Positions 1-6,097 of a stretch of 6,559 nt of DNA are shown here, piece after piece. The stretch is taken from contig CAMLNH010000163.1 of assembly GCA_946481355.1 (NCBI GenBank), positions 1-6,559 on the forward strand, written 5' to 3'. The number at the start of each line of letters is the position of its first letter. Within the stretch, counting starts at the first letter, position 1. The notes under the pieces are model-generated. The model did not search any database. It was not told the origin of the DNA and saw only the letters and a program-made list of their open reading frames with translations. Position numbers and translations under genes: made by a program. This DNA comes from an uncultured Curvibacter sp. Its GTDB lineage: Bacteria > Pseudomonadota > Gammaproteobacteria > Burkholderiales > Burkholderiaceae.

Positions 1-544
1 CCTTCTCGGGCACCGGCAGCTTGGCGGCCGCAGCGGCCAGCGAGCCATAACTCGCCTTCCTGCCCTTGGGGCCCCGCACCATGCCGTTCTCGGCCTTGAG
101 CTGGCTGCGGTCGACCTTCCATGCATCGGCGGCCGCACTGATCAGCATCTCGCGCACCTGGGCCCCGCCCACGCGCAGCTTCTCCCAGCCGTCACGCACG
201 GAGGTGGAACCACCCGTGATCTGCGCGCCCAGCAGGGCGTTGACATAGACCGCGGCTGGCGGCGCGATGGCCACCTTGATGCTGCGGATGTCGACGTTGA
301 GCTCCTCGGCAATCAACATGGGCATGGAGGTGTAGACCCCCTGGCCCATTTCGGAGCGCGCCGAGATCAGGGTGACGGTGTTGTCGTCGGCGATGTGCAC
401 CCAGGCATTGGGGGTGTAGACCGTGCCGGCCGCCTGCGATTCGACGCGGGTGCCCGGCAGCACAAAACCCATGAGCAGGCCGCCGGTGGCCAGGGTGGAG
501 GTCTTGAGGAAATCGCGACGTGAGGTCTGGAGGATGGTGTTCAT
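1..544 (-). CDS. Molybdopterin-binding (beta) subunit of an isoquinoline 1-oxidoreductase-type dehydrogenase, N-terminal part
   Basis: This is the N-terminal 181 residues of the large catalytic subunit of a xanthine dehydrogenase-family molybdenum hydroxylase; the gene runs off the left edge. By family, such enzymes hydroxylate N-heterocycles or oxidise aldehydes using a molybdopterin cofactor and pass electrons to the [2Fe-2S] partner. Residues 8-14 (SRRDFLK) form a twin-arginine signal followed by a hydrophobic stretch at about 18-30, so the enzyme is probably exported folded to the periplasm. The segment SARSEMGQGVYT at 61-72 and the GGSTSVRDGW stretch at 111-120 are typical of the IorB-like group. 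The start ATG at 544 is supported by a strong AAGGAGG eight bases upstream. The [2Fe-2S] subunit gene ends 14 bases upstream, so the pair is co-transcribed. The substrate cannot be told from this fragment; isoquinoline is only the name-giving substrate of the family. Confidence 0.9.
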   Translation of the reverse strand, partial: MNTILQTSRRDFLKTSTLATGGLLMGFVLPGTRVESQAAGTVYTPNAWVHIADDNTVTLISARSEMGQGVYTSMPMLIAEELNVDIRSIKVAIAPPAAVYVNALLGAQITGGSTSVRDGWEKLRVGGAQVREMLISAAADAWKVDRSQLKAENGMVRGPKGRKASYGSLAAAAAKLPVPEK

Positions 545-552
545 GATCTATT

Positions 553-559
553 CCTCCTT
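553..559 (-). promoter_or_regulatory. Ribosome binding site of the molybdopterin subunit gene
   Basis: AAGGAGG on the minus strand, eight bases before the ATG at 544. Its first A is the last base of the TGA stop of the upstream [2Fe-2S] gene, so translation of the two subunits is closely linked. The near-perfect match to the anti-Shine-Dalgarno sequence fixes the start of the downstream gene. Confidence 0.85.
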
Positions 560-1026
560 CAGGCGGCCTGGCGCATGCTCACGGCCGCATCCTTGATGGC
601 GGCCCGGATGCGCGGATAGGTGCCACAGCGGCAGATGTTGCCGCTCATGGCGGCGTCGATGTCGGCGTCGCTGGGATTCTTGTTCTTGCTCAGCAGGGCT
701 GCCGCGCTCATGAGCTGGCCCGACTGGCAGTAGCCGCACTGCGGCACGTCGTGCTTGATCCAGGCCTTCTGCAGGGCATGGCTGTTGTTCTTCGACAGGC
801 TTTCAACCGTAGCCACCCGCTTGCCGGCCGCGCTGGCCAGTGGCGTCTGGCAGGAACGCACGGGCTGGCCGTTGAGGTGCACGGTACAGGCCCCGCACAG
901 GGCCGCACCGCAGCCGAACTTGGTGCCTTGCAGGCCCAGCTCGTCACGGATCACCCACAGCAGGGGGGTGTCGGGCTCGGACTTGGCGGTGACCGCCTTG
1001 CCGTTGACATTCAGGGATGTACTCAT
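559..1026 (-). CDS. [2Fe-2S] (alpha) subunit of an isoquinoline 1-oxidoreductase-type dehydrogenase
   Basis: This 155-residue electron-transfer subunit partners the molybdopterin subunit encoded just downstream. The N-terminal ferredoxin-like domain has Cys39, Cys44, Cys47 and Cys59 (spacing C-x4-C-x2-C-x11-C). The C-terminal helical domain has Cys97, Cys100, Cys132 and Cys134 (C-x2-C-x31-C-x-C), with QCGYCQSGQ around 96-104 and [16 protein letters not shown] around 129-144. All eight cluster ligands are present, so two [2Fe-2S] centres are expected. The length is normal for the family. It has no signal peptide of its own and would be carried out by the Tat signal of its partner; that is inference from the family. 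The frame stays open upstream to 1152, but the ATG at 1026 has GAGGAG at 1035-1040 with an eight-base gap, and family alignment begins here. Confidence 0.93.
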   Translation of the reverse strand: MSTSLNVNGKAVTAKSEPDTPLLWVIRDELGLQGTKFGCGAALCGACTVHLNGQPVRSCQTPLASAAGKRVATVESLSKNNSHALQKAWIKHDVPQCGYCQSGQLMSAAALLSKNKNPSDADIDAAMSGNICRCGTYPRIRAAIKDAAVSMRQAA

Positions 1027-1034
1027 CACAAAGT

Positions 1035-1040
1035 CTCCTC
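1035..1040 (-). promoter_or_regulatory. Ribosome binding site of the [2Fe-2S] subunit gene
   Basis: GAGGAG on the minus strand, eight bases before the ATG at 1026. It decides the start: the in-frame extension to 1152 encodes a sequence with no family resemblance and would bury this site inside the gene. Confidence 0.8.
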
Positions 1041-1097
1041 GGGTTGGAATGACGGCCACGCACACGCCCGGCCGCTTGGCAAGATGGAGCCTAGTGA

Positions 1098-1137
1098 GCC
1101 GCCCGCCCGCAACCATGCGGGTAAGCCCTAGGGCGGC
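1098..1137. repeat. Nested inverted repeats in the divergent gap between the dehydrogenase operon and pdxH
   Basis: Three overlapping dyads occupy 40 bases. An outer pair GCCGCCC (1098-1104) and GGGCGGC (1131-1137) is perfect over 7 bases. Inside it CCCGCA (1106-1111) and TGCGGG (1116-1121) form a perfect 6-base stem with a 4-base loop. GCCCTAGGGC (1125-1134) is a perfect 10-base palindrome that competes with the outer stem. No T-run follows on either strand, so it does not look like a terminator. It lies in the probable leader or promoter of the minus-strand operon. I found no convincing -35/-10 pair in 1027-1199 for either direction. Confidence 0.5.
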
Positions 1138-1199
1138 ACCGGATCGTTGCAAATTGCGACAGCAAGATCAGTTTGCGGACAGGGATTTACACTTGTCCC

Positions 1200-1838
1200 A
1201 TGCCTTCCATCGCCGACCTCCGCAAAAGCTACGAACGCGCCGAACTCAGCGAGGAGGCCTCGCAGGCCGACCCGCTGCAGCAGTTCGACCAGTGGCTGCG
1301 CGAAGCCATCCAGTCCGAGCTGCCCGAACCCAATGCCATGACCCTGGCCACGGTGGGCAGTGACCTGCGTCCTTCCACGCGCATCGTGCTCATCAAAGGC
1401 TATGACGCGCGGGGGGTCGTCTGGTACACCAACTACGAGAGCCGCAAGGGCCGAGAACTCGCGGGCAACCCCTTTGCCGCCCTGCAATTTCACTGGGTCG
1501 AACTGGAGCGCGTAGTGCGCATCGAAGGTCGCGTGGAGCAGGTCAGTGCCGAGGAGAGCGACACCTACTACGCCAGTCGCCCGCTTGACTCACGCATCGG
1601 CGCCTGGGCCAGCCCGCAAAGCCAGGTCATCCCCGGCCGTGGTGTACTGGTGGCCAATGCCGCGAAGTACGGCGCACAGTTCCTGCTCCAGCCCCCACGT
1701 CCGCCGCACTGGGGTGGCTACCGCCTCGTACCGGAACGCTGGGAGTTCTGGCAGGGCCGACCCAGCCGGCTGCACGACCGGTTGCGCTACATGTCCGATG
1801 GTCAGGGTGGCTGGATGCGCGAGCGGCTAGCCCCTTGA
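1200..1838 (+). CDS. pdxH: Pyridoxine/pyridoxamine 5'-phosphate oxidase
   Basis: PdxH is a cytoplasmic FMN homodimer that oxidises pyridoxine or pyridoxamine 5'-phosphate to pyridoxal 5'-phosphate with O2. The 212-residue product matches the family in length and along its whole course: RIVLIK (61-66), WYTN (75-78), SRK (81-83), [13 protein letters not shown] (126-138), QS (140-141), the C-terminal [13 protein letters not shown] (182-194) with substrate and FMN residues W184, R190, H192 and R194, and the ending RERLAP. Compared with E. coli PdxH, the FMN-contacting Gln of the LERQV segment is Val105 here (LERVV). The ATG at 1200 is chosen because homology starts shortly after it; an in-frame TTG at 1173 adds nine residues of no family character. 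No good Shine-Dalgarno precedes it. It is divergent from the dehydrogenase operon and convergent with the LysR gene, so it is probably a single-gene unit. Confidence 0.96.
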   Translation: MPSIADLRKSYERAELSEEASQADPLQQFDQWLREAIQSELPEPNAMTLATVGSDLRPSTRIVLIKGYDARGVVWYTNYESRKGRELAGNPFAALQFHWVELERVVRIEGRVEQVSAEESDTYYASRPLDSRIGAWASPQSQVIPGRGVLVANAAKYGAQFLLQPPRPPHWGGYRLVPERWEFWQGRPSRLHDRLRYMSDGQGGWMRERLAP

Positions 1839-1850
1839 ACCCGGGCTTCG

Positions 1851-2765
1851 TCAGGACTTCGCAACGACGGCCTGGGCCTGAGCGCGTATCCACTCGACCA
1901 GATCGCGCACATCCTTGCGCGGTTTGGGGTCGGCCTGCACCAGCCAGTAGGCGTGGCCGCCGGAGCGGCGATGCTGGGCCTGCTTGAGCACCGTCAGGCG
2001 GCCGTCGGCGAGCATGGGCTCGATCAGCTCATACCGCCCGAGCGCCACACCCTGCCCCGCCAGCGCGGCCTGGATGACCTGATCGTACTGATTGAAGCGC
2101 AGCACGCCCTTGGCCATGCCGCTGCTGAGCCCCATTGCATTGAGCACATCCTCCCAATGCAGCCAGGGACGTCCCGGCTCCTCGTACTCCAGCAGCACCA
2201 GCGAGGCCAGATCCGCGGCCGTCTTCAAGCGCTTGGCCGCGAACAAAGGGTGGGCGACGGGCACGACCGTCTCACTGAACAGCTTCTGCGCCCCCCAGGG
2301 GGCCTTGCCCTCGTCGCAATAACGGATGGCAAGATCAACGCCCTCCTGGTGCAGGTCCAGCACCTTGTTGGTCGCGGCAACGCGCAGGTCGATGTCGGGA
2401 TGCTGCTGCTGGAGCTGTCCCAGACGCGGCAGCAGCCAGAGCGCAGCGACGCCCACGCTGGTCGTGATCGTCACCGGCCGGCGGTAGCCAGCCGCCAGCG
2501 AGGACACCGCTTCCTGCAGCTGCTGCAGCGCGCCGTCGGCCGCGCGGAACAAGCGCTCGCCTTCGGCGGTGAAACGGATGGAACGATGGCCGCGCGTCAG
2601 CAGTTTCGTGCCCACCGCCGTCTCGAGCGCCTGTATCTGCCGGCTGACCGCCGACTGCGACAGGCACAGATCCTGCGCTGCCAGGGTGATGCTCATGCGT
2701 CGCCCGACGGCGACGAAGCCGCGGATCAGGTCCAGCGAGGCCAGTCGAAACAGAGGTGTGGACAT
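1851..2765 (-). CDS. LysR-family transcriptional regulator, GcvA-like
   Basis: This is a 304-residue LysR-type regulator. The N-terminal winged helix-turn-helix spans about residues 9-68, with the recognition region ITLAAQDLCLSQSAVSRQIQ at about 26-45. A linker helix at about 70-92 leads to a periplasmic-binding-protein-like effector domain from about 95 to the end, starting PVTITTSVGVAALWLLPRL and including HQEGVDLAIRY at 139-149. The opening SLDLIRGFVAVGRRMSITLAAQ is typical of the GcvA-like group. The gene starts 4 bases after the stop of the MFS carrier, has no clear ribosome binding site, and is therefore probably translationally coupled to it. By family logic it would respond to a small molecule handled by the carrier and bind the T-N11-A dyad at 4067-4081; both points are inference. 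It ends 12 bases from the convergent pdxH stop. Confidence 0.93.
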   Translation of the reverse strand: MSTPLFRLASLDLIRGFVAVGRRMSITLAAQDLCLSQSAVSRQIQALETAVGTKLLTRGHRSIRFTAEGERLFRAADGALQQLQEAVSSLAAGYRRPVTITTSVGVAALWLLPRLGQLQQQHPDIDLRVAATNKVLDLHQEGVDLAIRYCDEGKAPWGAQKLFSETVVPVAHPLFAAKRLKTAADLASLVLLEYEEPGRPWLHWEDVLNAMGLSSGMAKGVLRFNQYDQVIQAALAGQGVALGRYELIEPMLADGRLTVLKQAQHRRSGGHAYWLVQADPKPRKDVRDLVEWIRAQAQAVVAKS

Positions 2766-2769
2766 GGGC

Positions 2770-3987
2770 TCAGTGCACCGGGGACAGCGCTTTTTGCCGC
2801 GCTGCGAGCGCCGCGCCGATGAAGAGGGCGCAGGCCGAGACGATCAGGCCGCGCGCCAGCCCGCCCGGCCCGTCGGCGATCTTGCCCACCAGGGTCGGGC
2901 CGACGATCTGGCCGAAGGCAAAGGCCACGGTGAAAGCGCTGATGCCGGCGGACCAGGACTCGGGCGGCAGGTTGTGCCGCACCAAGGCCGTGGTGGACGC
3001 CACCACCGAGAGGAAGACCGCACCGAAGACGATGCCCGAGAGGAAGACCAGGGGCACGGCGCTGCTCAGCGCCGGCAGGATGGCGGCCACGCCCAGCACG
3101 CCGTTGAGGATGGCCAGCGACTCGCCCCCCTTGTAGCGATCGAGCATGCGTGCCCAGATGCGCGAGGACGCCACCACCGCCAGCCCGAGCAGCGTGTAGA
3201 ACGCGGTGATCCAGGCGGCTGGCATGCCCTGCTCCTTGAGCAAGGCAACGACAAAGGTCATGTAGCCGATGTAGCCGACGCCAAACATGAAATAGCCGCC
3301 CAGGCCGTAGCCGAAATCCCGCGCCGCGAAACGCCGTTGGCCGTTCTGACCAGACGACGCTTCGCCTATCGTGCGCGTCGGCCCCGCCAGCAAGGCCGTC
3401 GCGCACAGGCAGGCGAGCCCCAAGGCCAACCACGGCCATTGCCACGCATGCGCTACCCCATACGCCTGCGCACAGGCCAGTGCCCCCGGCACCAGTCCAG
3501 CGGACAGTGCGATGCCGATACCCGTGCCACCGTAATACAGACCGATCAGGAAACCCGCGCGACCGGGATGCAGAGAACCCAAGCGCGCGGCCAGCACACC
3601 GCCCGTGATAAACATGAAGGCGCTGGCCACGCCTGCAGCCACGCGTTGCGCGAACAAGGCGCTGGCATCGGTTACCAAACCCGACATGAGCATGAAACCG
3701 CTGGCCAGCATGGCGCCGACCATCAACAGACGCCACACGCCCAGGCGACGCATCAATGCGGGCGTGAGTAGGGCACCCATGAAGTAGCCGAGCGCATTGG
3801 CAGTGTTCATCGCACCGGCCAGCAAGTAGGACCAGCCCAGATCCTCGCGCATGGGCGGCAGCAACAGCCCATAGGAAAAGCGCGTCAGCCCCAGCGCCAC
3901 TGCGGCCGCCAGCGACAGGGCCAGCGCCGTGGTCAGGGGATGGAACTGGGACAGGTCCAGGTCGGCGGAAGGGCGATGCGACGGCAT
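2770..3987 (-). CDS. MFS transporter of the YbfB/YjiJ family
   Basis: This 405-residue inner-membrane protein has about twelve hydrophobic helices. The first six lie between roughly 20 and 202, a hydrophilic central loop at about 203-222 (TRTIGEASSGQNGQRRF) follows, and six more run from about 226 to 397. LGLTRFSYGLLLPPMREDLGWS (33-53) is characteristic of YbfB/YjiJ-type carriers, and GALLTPALMRRLGVWR (71-86) sits where the MFS loop 2-3 motif is expected. No substrate has been established that could be transferred from the family name. The ATG at 3987 lacks a clear Shine-Dalgarno, but no other methionine occurs before residue 46, inside the first conserved block. The gene leads a pair with the LysR regulator, and an AT-rich promoter-like segment with a LysR-type dyad lies upstream. 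Confidence 0.93.
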   Translation of the reverse strand: MPSHRPSADLDLSQFHPLTTALALSLAAAVALGLTRFSYGLLLPPMREDLGWSYLLAGAMNTANALGYFMGALLTPALMRRLGVWRLLMVGAMLASGFMLMSGLVTDASALFAQRVAAGVASAFMFITGGVLAARLGSLHPGRAGFLIGLYYGGTGIGIALSAGLVPGALACAQAYGVAHAWQWPWLALGLACLCATALLAGPTRTIGEASSGQNGQRRFAARDFGYGLGGYFMFGVGYIGYMTFVVALLKEQGMPAAWITAFYTLLGLAVVASSRIWARMLDRYKGGESLAILNGVLGVAAILPALSSAVPLVFLSGIVFGAVFLSVVASTTALVRHNLPPESWSAGISAFTVAFAFGQIVGPTLVGKIADGPGGLARGLIVSACALFIGAALAARQKALSPVH

Positions 3988-4050
3988 GAATGACAGATAG
4001 GCATGTGAAGGCTGGAGTCTGGCAGCTTACAAGCCTGTCTTCAAACGATT

Positions 4051-4056
4051 TTTATA
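4051..4056 (-). promoter_or_regulatory. Possible -10 element for the MFS-LysR unit
   Basis: TATAAA on the minus strand lies about 64 bases before the carrier start, in the only AT-rich segment of the neighbourhood (about 4041-4097). It would place a transcript start near 4044. I do not see a consensus -35 at 16-18 bases; the upstream space is filled by the dyad at 4061-4088. This is a weak prediction based on composition and position. Confidence 0.35.
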
Positions 4057-4060
4057 CAAG

Positions 4061-4088
4061 CTTTGCATGCGTCATACGCATACCAAAG
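4061..4088. promoter_or_regulatory. Inverted repeat with a LysR-type T-N11-A operator core
   Basis: The plus strand carries ATGCGT (4067-4072), CAT, ACGCAT (4076-4081), a perfect 6-base dyad with a 3-base centre. T4068 and A4080 are separated by 11 bases inside the dyad, the T-N11-A form of LysR operators. The symmetry extends outward as CTTTG (4061-4065) and CAAAG (4084-4088), with one extra base in the right arm. It lies between the AEC permease stop and the carrier start, upstream of the possible -10 on the minus strand. No T-run follows, so a terminator is unlikely. I infer that it is the operator used by the downstream LysR regulator on its own operon. Confidence 0.6.
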
Positions 4089-4095
4089 ATTGATA

Positions 4096-5040
4096 TCAGA
4101 GCGACCCCACCAGGGACATGGCCAGCGGCACGCTGAGCAAGGCCACGGCGTTCGACACGATGATGCTCGCCGTCACCAGTTCCTCGGCCACGGCATAGCG
4201 CTGCGAGAACAGGAAGACGTTGGCCCCCATAGGCAGGGCCGCCGTCACCACCATCACCACCAGGGCCAGGCCGGAAAGCCCCATGAGCAGGCCCAGGCCG
4301 GCCACCAGCACAGGCATCAGCAAGTTCTTGACCAGCGTCAGACCGAGCGCACCGCGCAGATGCGGCCCCACGGCGGTACCGGCCAGCGTCACCCCCACGA
4401 GCAGCAGCGCCAGCGGGCCAAAGGCATTGCCCAGCCACTGCAGCGGCTTGTCCACCACCTCGGGAATGGCCCAGCCCGTCTGCGCGTACAGCAGGCCCGC
4501 CATGATGGGCAAGGGCACGGGGTGGATCACAGCGTTGCGCACCGCGCCCAGCACCGTGCGCAGCATGGCCCGCGCCCCCTGTCCGCCAGCACTGGCCTCG
4601 CGCGCCACCGCCAGTTCCAGAATCACGGTGCCCGCCGTGAGCAGCACCAGCGCGTGCAGGGAAATCAGCGACAGCAGGATCACGAGACCCGCCTCGCCAT
4701 AGGCCAGGCTGACCAGCGCAATGCCGATCATCACCGTGTTGCTGAAGGTGGTGGCCAGGGCCAGCACCGCTGCACGCCGGTTGAAACCCTGCCAGGACAG
4801 CATCAGCGCAAAGAGCAGCAGCACTGCCGCGAAGTAGGTCAGCAGCGGCAGGGCCTCGAGTTCCTTCACATCCACCTTGCCCATGGTGCGGAACATCAGA
4901 GCGGGCGTCAGCACCAGGAAGACCAGATTGGAGAGATCCTTGCTCGACTCGGCACGGATCCATCGCAGGCGACCGGCCACATAGCCCAGGATCACGAGCA
5001 GGACAACGGGGCCGAGGGCAGAGAAAACGGGATGGTTCAT
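4096..5040 (-). CDS. AEC-family (auxin efflux carrier-type) permease
   Basis: This is a 314-residue inner-membrane carrier with roughly ten hydrophobic segments. Two halves flank a hydrophilic central loop at about 146-165. Family marks are the opening LGPVVLLVILGYVAGRLRWI (9-28), the conserved Asn in ATTFSNTVMIGIAL (96-109), VKNLLMPVL (237-245) and LPMGANVFLFSQRY (269-282). AEC proteins in bacteria export or take up small organic acids such as malonate or malate in the few studied cases; the substrate here is unknown. I chose ATG 5040 because the hydrophobic family start follows directly. An ATG at 5061 would add seven residues, and neither start has a clear Shine-Dalgarno. The frame stays open upstream to 5295, but that part overlaps fdhD and lacks family character. 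It lies 127 bases beyond fdhD on the same strand. Confidence 0.92.
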   Translation of the reverse strand: MNHPVFSALGPVVLLVILGYVAGRLRWIRAESSKDLSNLVFLVLTPALMFRTMGKVDVKELEALPLLTYFAAVLLLFALMLSWQGFNRRAAVLALATTFSNTVMIGIALVSLAYGEAGLVILLSLISLHALVLLTAGTVILELAVAREASAGGQGARAMLRTVLGAVRNAVIHPVPLPIMAGLLYAQTGWAIPEVVDKPLQWLGNAFGPLALLLVGVTLAGTAVGPHLRGALGLTLVKNLLMPVLVAGLGLLMGLSGLALVVMVVTAALPMGANVFLFSQRYAVAEELVTASIIVSNAVALLSVPLAMSLVGSL

Positions 5041-5129
5041 TGGAGCTCTATGCTCGTTCATGGAGTTTGGGTCTTGGACACGCGCCTGCCCATGCGATAA
5101 GCCAGGCCTCGCCCCGACGGCTTGGTAGG

Positions 5130-5148
5130 GCCGGGATATGCGCCCGGC
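5130..5148. repeat. Short inverted repeat in the gap between fdhD and the AEC permease gene
   Basis: GCCGGG (5130-5135) and CCCGGC (5143-5148) form a perfect 6-base GC stem with a 7-base loop. No T-run follows on the minus strand, so it is at best a weak stop or RNA-stabilising hairpin behind fdhD. The rest of 5041-5167 shows no promoter that I can defend. Confidence 0.3.
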
Positions 5149-5167
5149 GATGCCTCGCGAGAAAAAC

Positions 5168-6028
5168 TTAAGCAGCCGCCCGCAACTTGGGCCCCGCCAG
5201 TTCCGGCTGAAGCACCAACCTTTGCGACGCAGAGTAGCAATAGAAGTGCCTGCCGGTCGCGCGCCCGATCGCACACAGCCCCACACGCTCAGCAACCATA
5301 TGCCCCATCTGCGTGATCCCGCTGCGCGACACCACGATCGGCACCCCCATCTGTGCCGACTTGATCACCATCTCACTCGTCAGACGGCCCGTGGTGTAGA
5401 ACACCTTGTCCGCAGAGCCCATCGAGGCCGGATTCTGCATCCACATCCAGCCCGCGATGGTGTCGATGGCATTGTGACGCCCCACGTCTTCCACAAAGAT
5501 CAGCATCTCCTCGCCGCGGAACAGCGCACAACCGTGCACGGAACCTGCGGACTTGTAAGTGCTCTCCTGCAGGCGTATGGCGTTGACGATGCCGTAGAGC
5601 TGGGCCTGGGTCAGACGCGCGTCGGGGGACAGCGCGATCTGGTCCACCTCGTCCATGAGGTCACCGAAGACGCTGCCCTGGCCACAGCCTGTGGTGACCA
5701 CGCGTTTGGCGGTGCGCTCCTCGACATTGGCGATGCCCTCGCGCGTCTTCACGGCGGCGGCGCCCACGTCCCAGTCGACGGTGATGGATTCCACCTCTTC
5801 CACCGAACGCACCAGCCGCTGGTTACGCAGATAGCCCAGTACCAGCAACTCGGGCTGGGCGCCCAGGGTCATGAGGGTAACCAGCTCGCGCTTGTCCACA
5901 TAGACCGTGAGCGCACGCTCGGCAGGGATGGAGAGCGTGCTGGCATCGCCGTGTTCATTGACGACGGCGACCTCGCGCGTCAGTGGTGCACTGGCGCGGG
6001 TCAGATGGGGGAGCAGGCGGTCAGACAT
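5168..6028 (-). CDS. fdhD: Formate dehydrogenase accessory sulfurtransferase FdhD
   Basis: FdhD is a cytoplasmic maturation factor that passes sulfur from a cysteine desulfurase (IscS in E. coli) to the bis-MGD cofactor of formate dehydrogenase. The 286-residue product has the family course: PAERALTVYVDKRELVTLM (36-54), TTGCGQG (112-118), VHGCALF (164-170), the signature EDVGRHNAID (180-189), YTTGRLTSEMVIKSAQMGVP (211-230), VSRSG (233-237) and the GRATGRHF segment (255-262). Its oddity is at the sulfur-transfer loop: E. coli has Cys121-x2-Cys124, while here only Cys115 remains and the second position is Gly118. Cys167 stands where Ala is more usual. I chose ATG 6028; the frame extends to a GTG at 6064, but that lies inside a terminator hairpin. 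No clear Shine-Dalgarno precedes it. It follows the formate dehydrogenase gamma fragment and a small secreted protein on the same strand. Confidence 0.94.
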   Translation of the reverse strand: MSDRLLPHLTRASAPLTREVAVVNEHGDASTLSIPAERALTVYVDKRELVTLMTLGAQPELLVLGYLRNQRLVRSVEEVESITVDWDVGAAAVKTREGIANVEERTAKRVVTTGCGQGSVFGDLMDEVDQIALSPDARLTQAQLYGIVNAIRLQESTYKSAGSVHGCALFRGEEMLIFVEDVGRHNAIDTIAGWMWMQNPASMGSADKVFYTTGRLTSEMVIKSAQMGVPIVVSRSGITQMGHMVAERVGLCAIGRATGRHFYCYSASQRLVLQPELAGPKLRAAA

Positions 6029-6044
6029 GGCGGCAGGGTACAAC

Positions 6045-6075
6045 AAAAAGGGCCAGGGTCTCACGACCCTGGCCC
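6045..6075 (-). terminator. Strong intrinsic terminator ahead of fdhD
   Basis: On the minus strand GGGCCAGGGT (6075-6066) and ACCCTGGCCC (6059-6050) form a perfect 10-base stem with a 6-base loop, followed at once by TTTTT (6049-6045) and then GTTG. This is a classic Rho-independent terminator for transcripts coming from the small secreted protein and the formate dehydrogenase genes. The T-run ends 16 bases before the fdhD ATG. On the plus strand no T-run follows, so it works in one direction only. Confidence 0.9.
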
Positions 6076-6097
6076 ATGGCCTTGATCTGAATGCGGC

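Noticed and set aside
1027..1152. N-terminal extension of the [2Fe-2S] subunit up to 1152
   Set aside because: It has no signal peptide or family similarity, and the Shine-Dalgarno at 1035-1040 supports the internal ATG at 1026.
1177..1198. GGACA and TGTCC inverted repeat just before the pdxH start
   Set aside because: The stem has only 5 bases with a 12-base loop, which is expected by chance in such sequence; no regulatory meaning can be supported.
1953..2822. Plus-strand open frame of 289 codons opposite the LysR gene
   Set aside because: A composition shadow of the LysR gene; no motif and no ribosome binding site that stands out.
2569..3771. Long plus-strand open frame of 400 codons opposite the MFS and LysR genes
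   Set aside because: It is antisense to two well-supported genes, rich in Arg, Gln, His and Gly with no family character, and typical of the open complementary frames that high third-position GC produces.
4061..4088. Reading the dyad as a terminator for the AEC permease
   Set aside because: The hairpin is followed on the minus strand by CTTGTATAAAAATCG, with no T-run, and the stem is interrupted; an operator fits better.
4052..4963. Minus-strand open frame of 303 codons inside the AEC gene in another frame
   Set aside because: A Gly/Ala-rich alternate frame of the permease; the permease frame has membrane helices and family motifs, this one has none.
4063..5100. Plus-strand open frame of 345 codons opposite the AEC permease
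   Set aside because: His/Gln/Arg-rich translation with no hydrophobic core or motif, fully antisense to a recognised carrier.
5041..5295. N-terminal extension of the AEC permease up to 5295
   Set aside because: It would overlap the fdhD C-terminus by over 120 bases and adds Arg-rich sequence unlike AEC carriers, which begin with a hydrophobic helix.
5138..6085. Plus-strand open frame of 315 codons opposite fdhD
   Set aside because: Antisense to fdhD, no recognisable domain, and it runs through the terminator hairpin.
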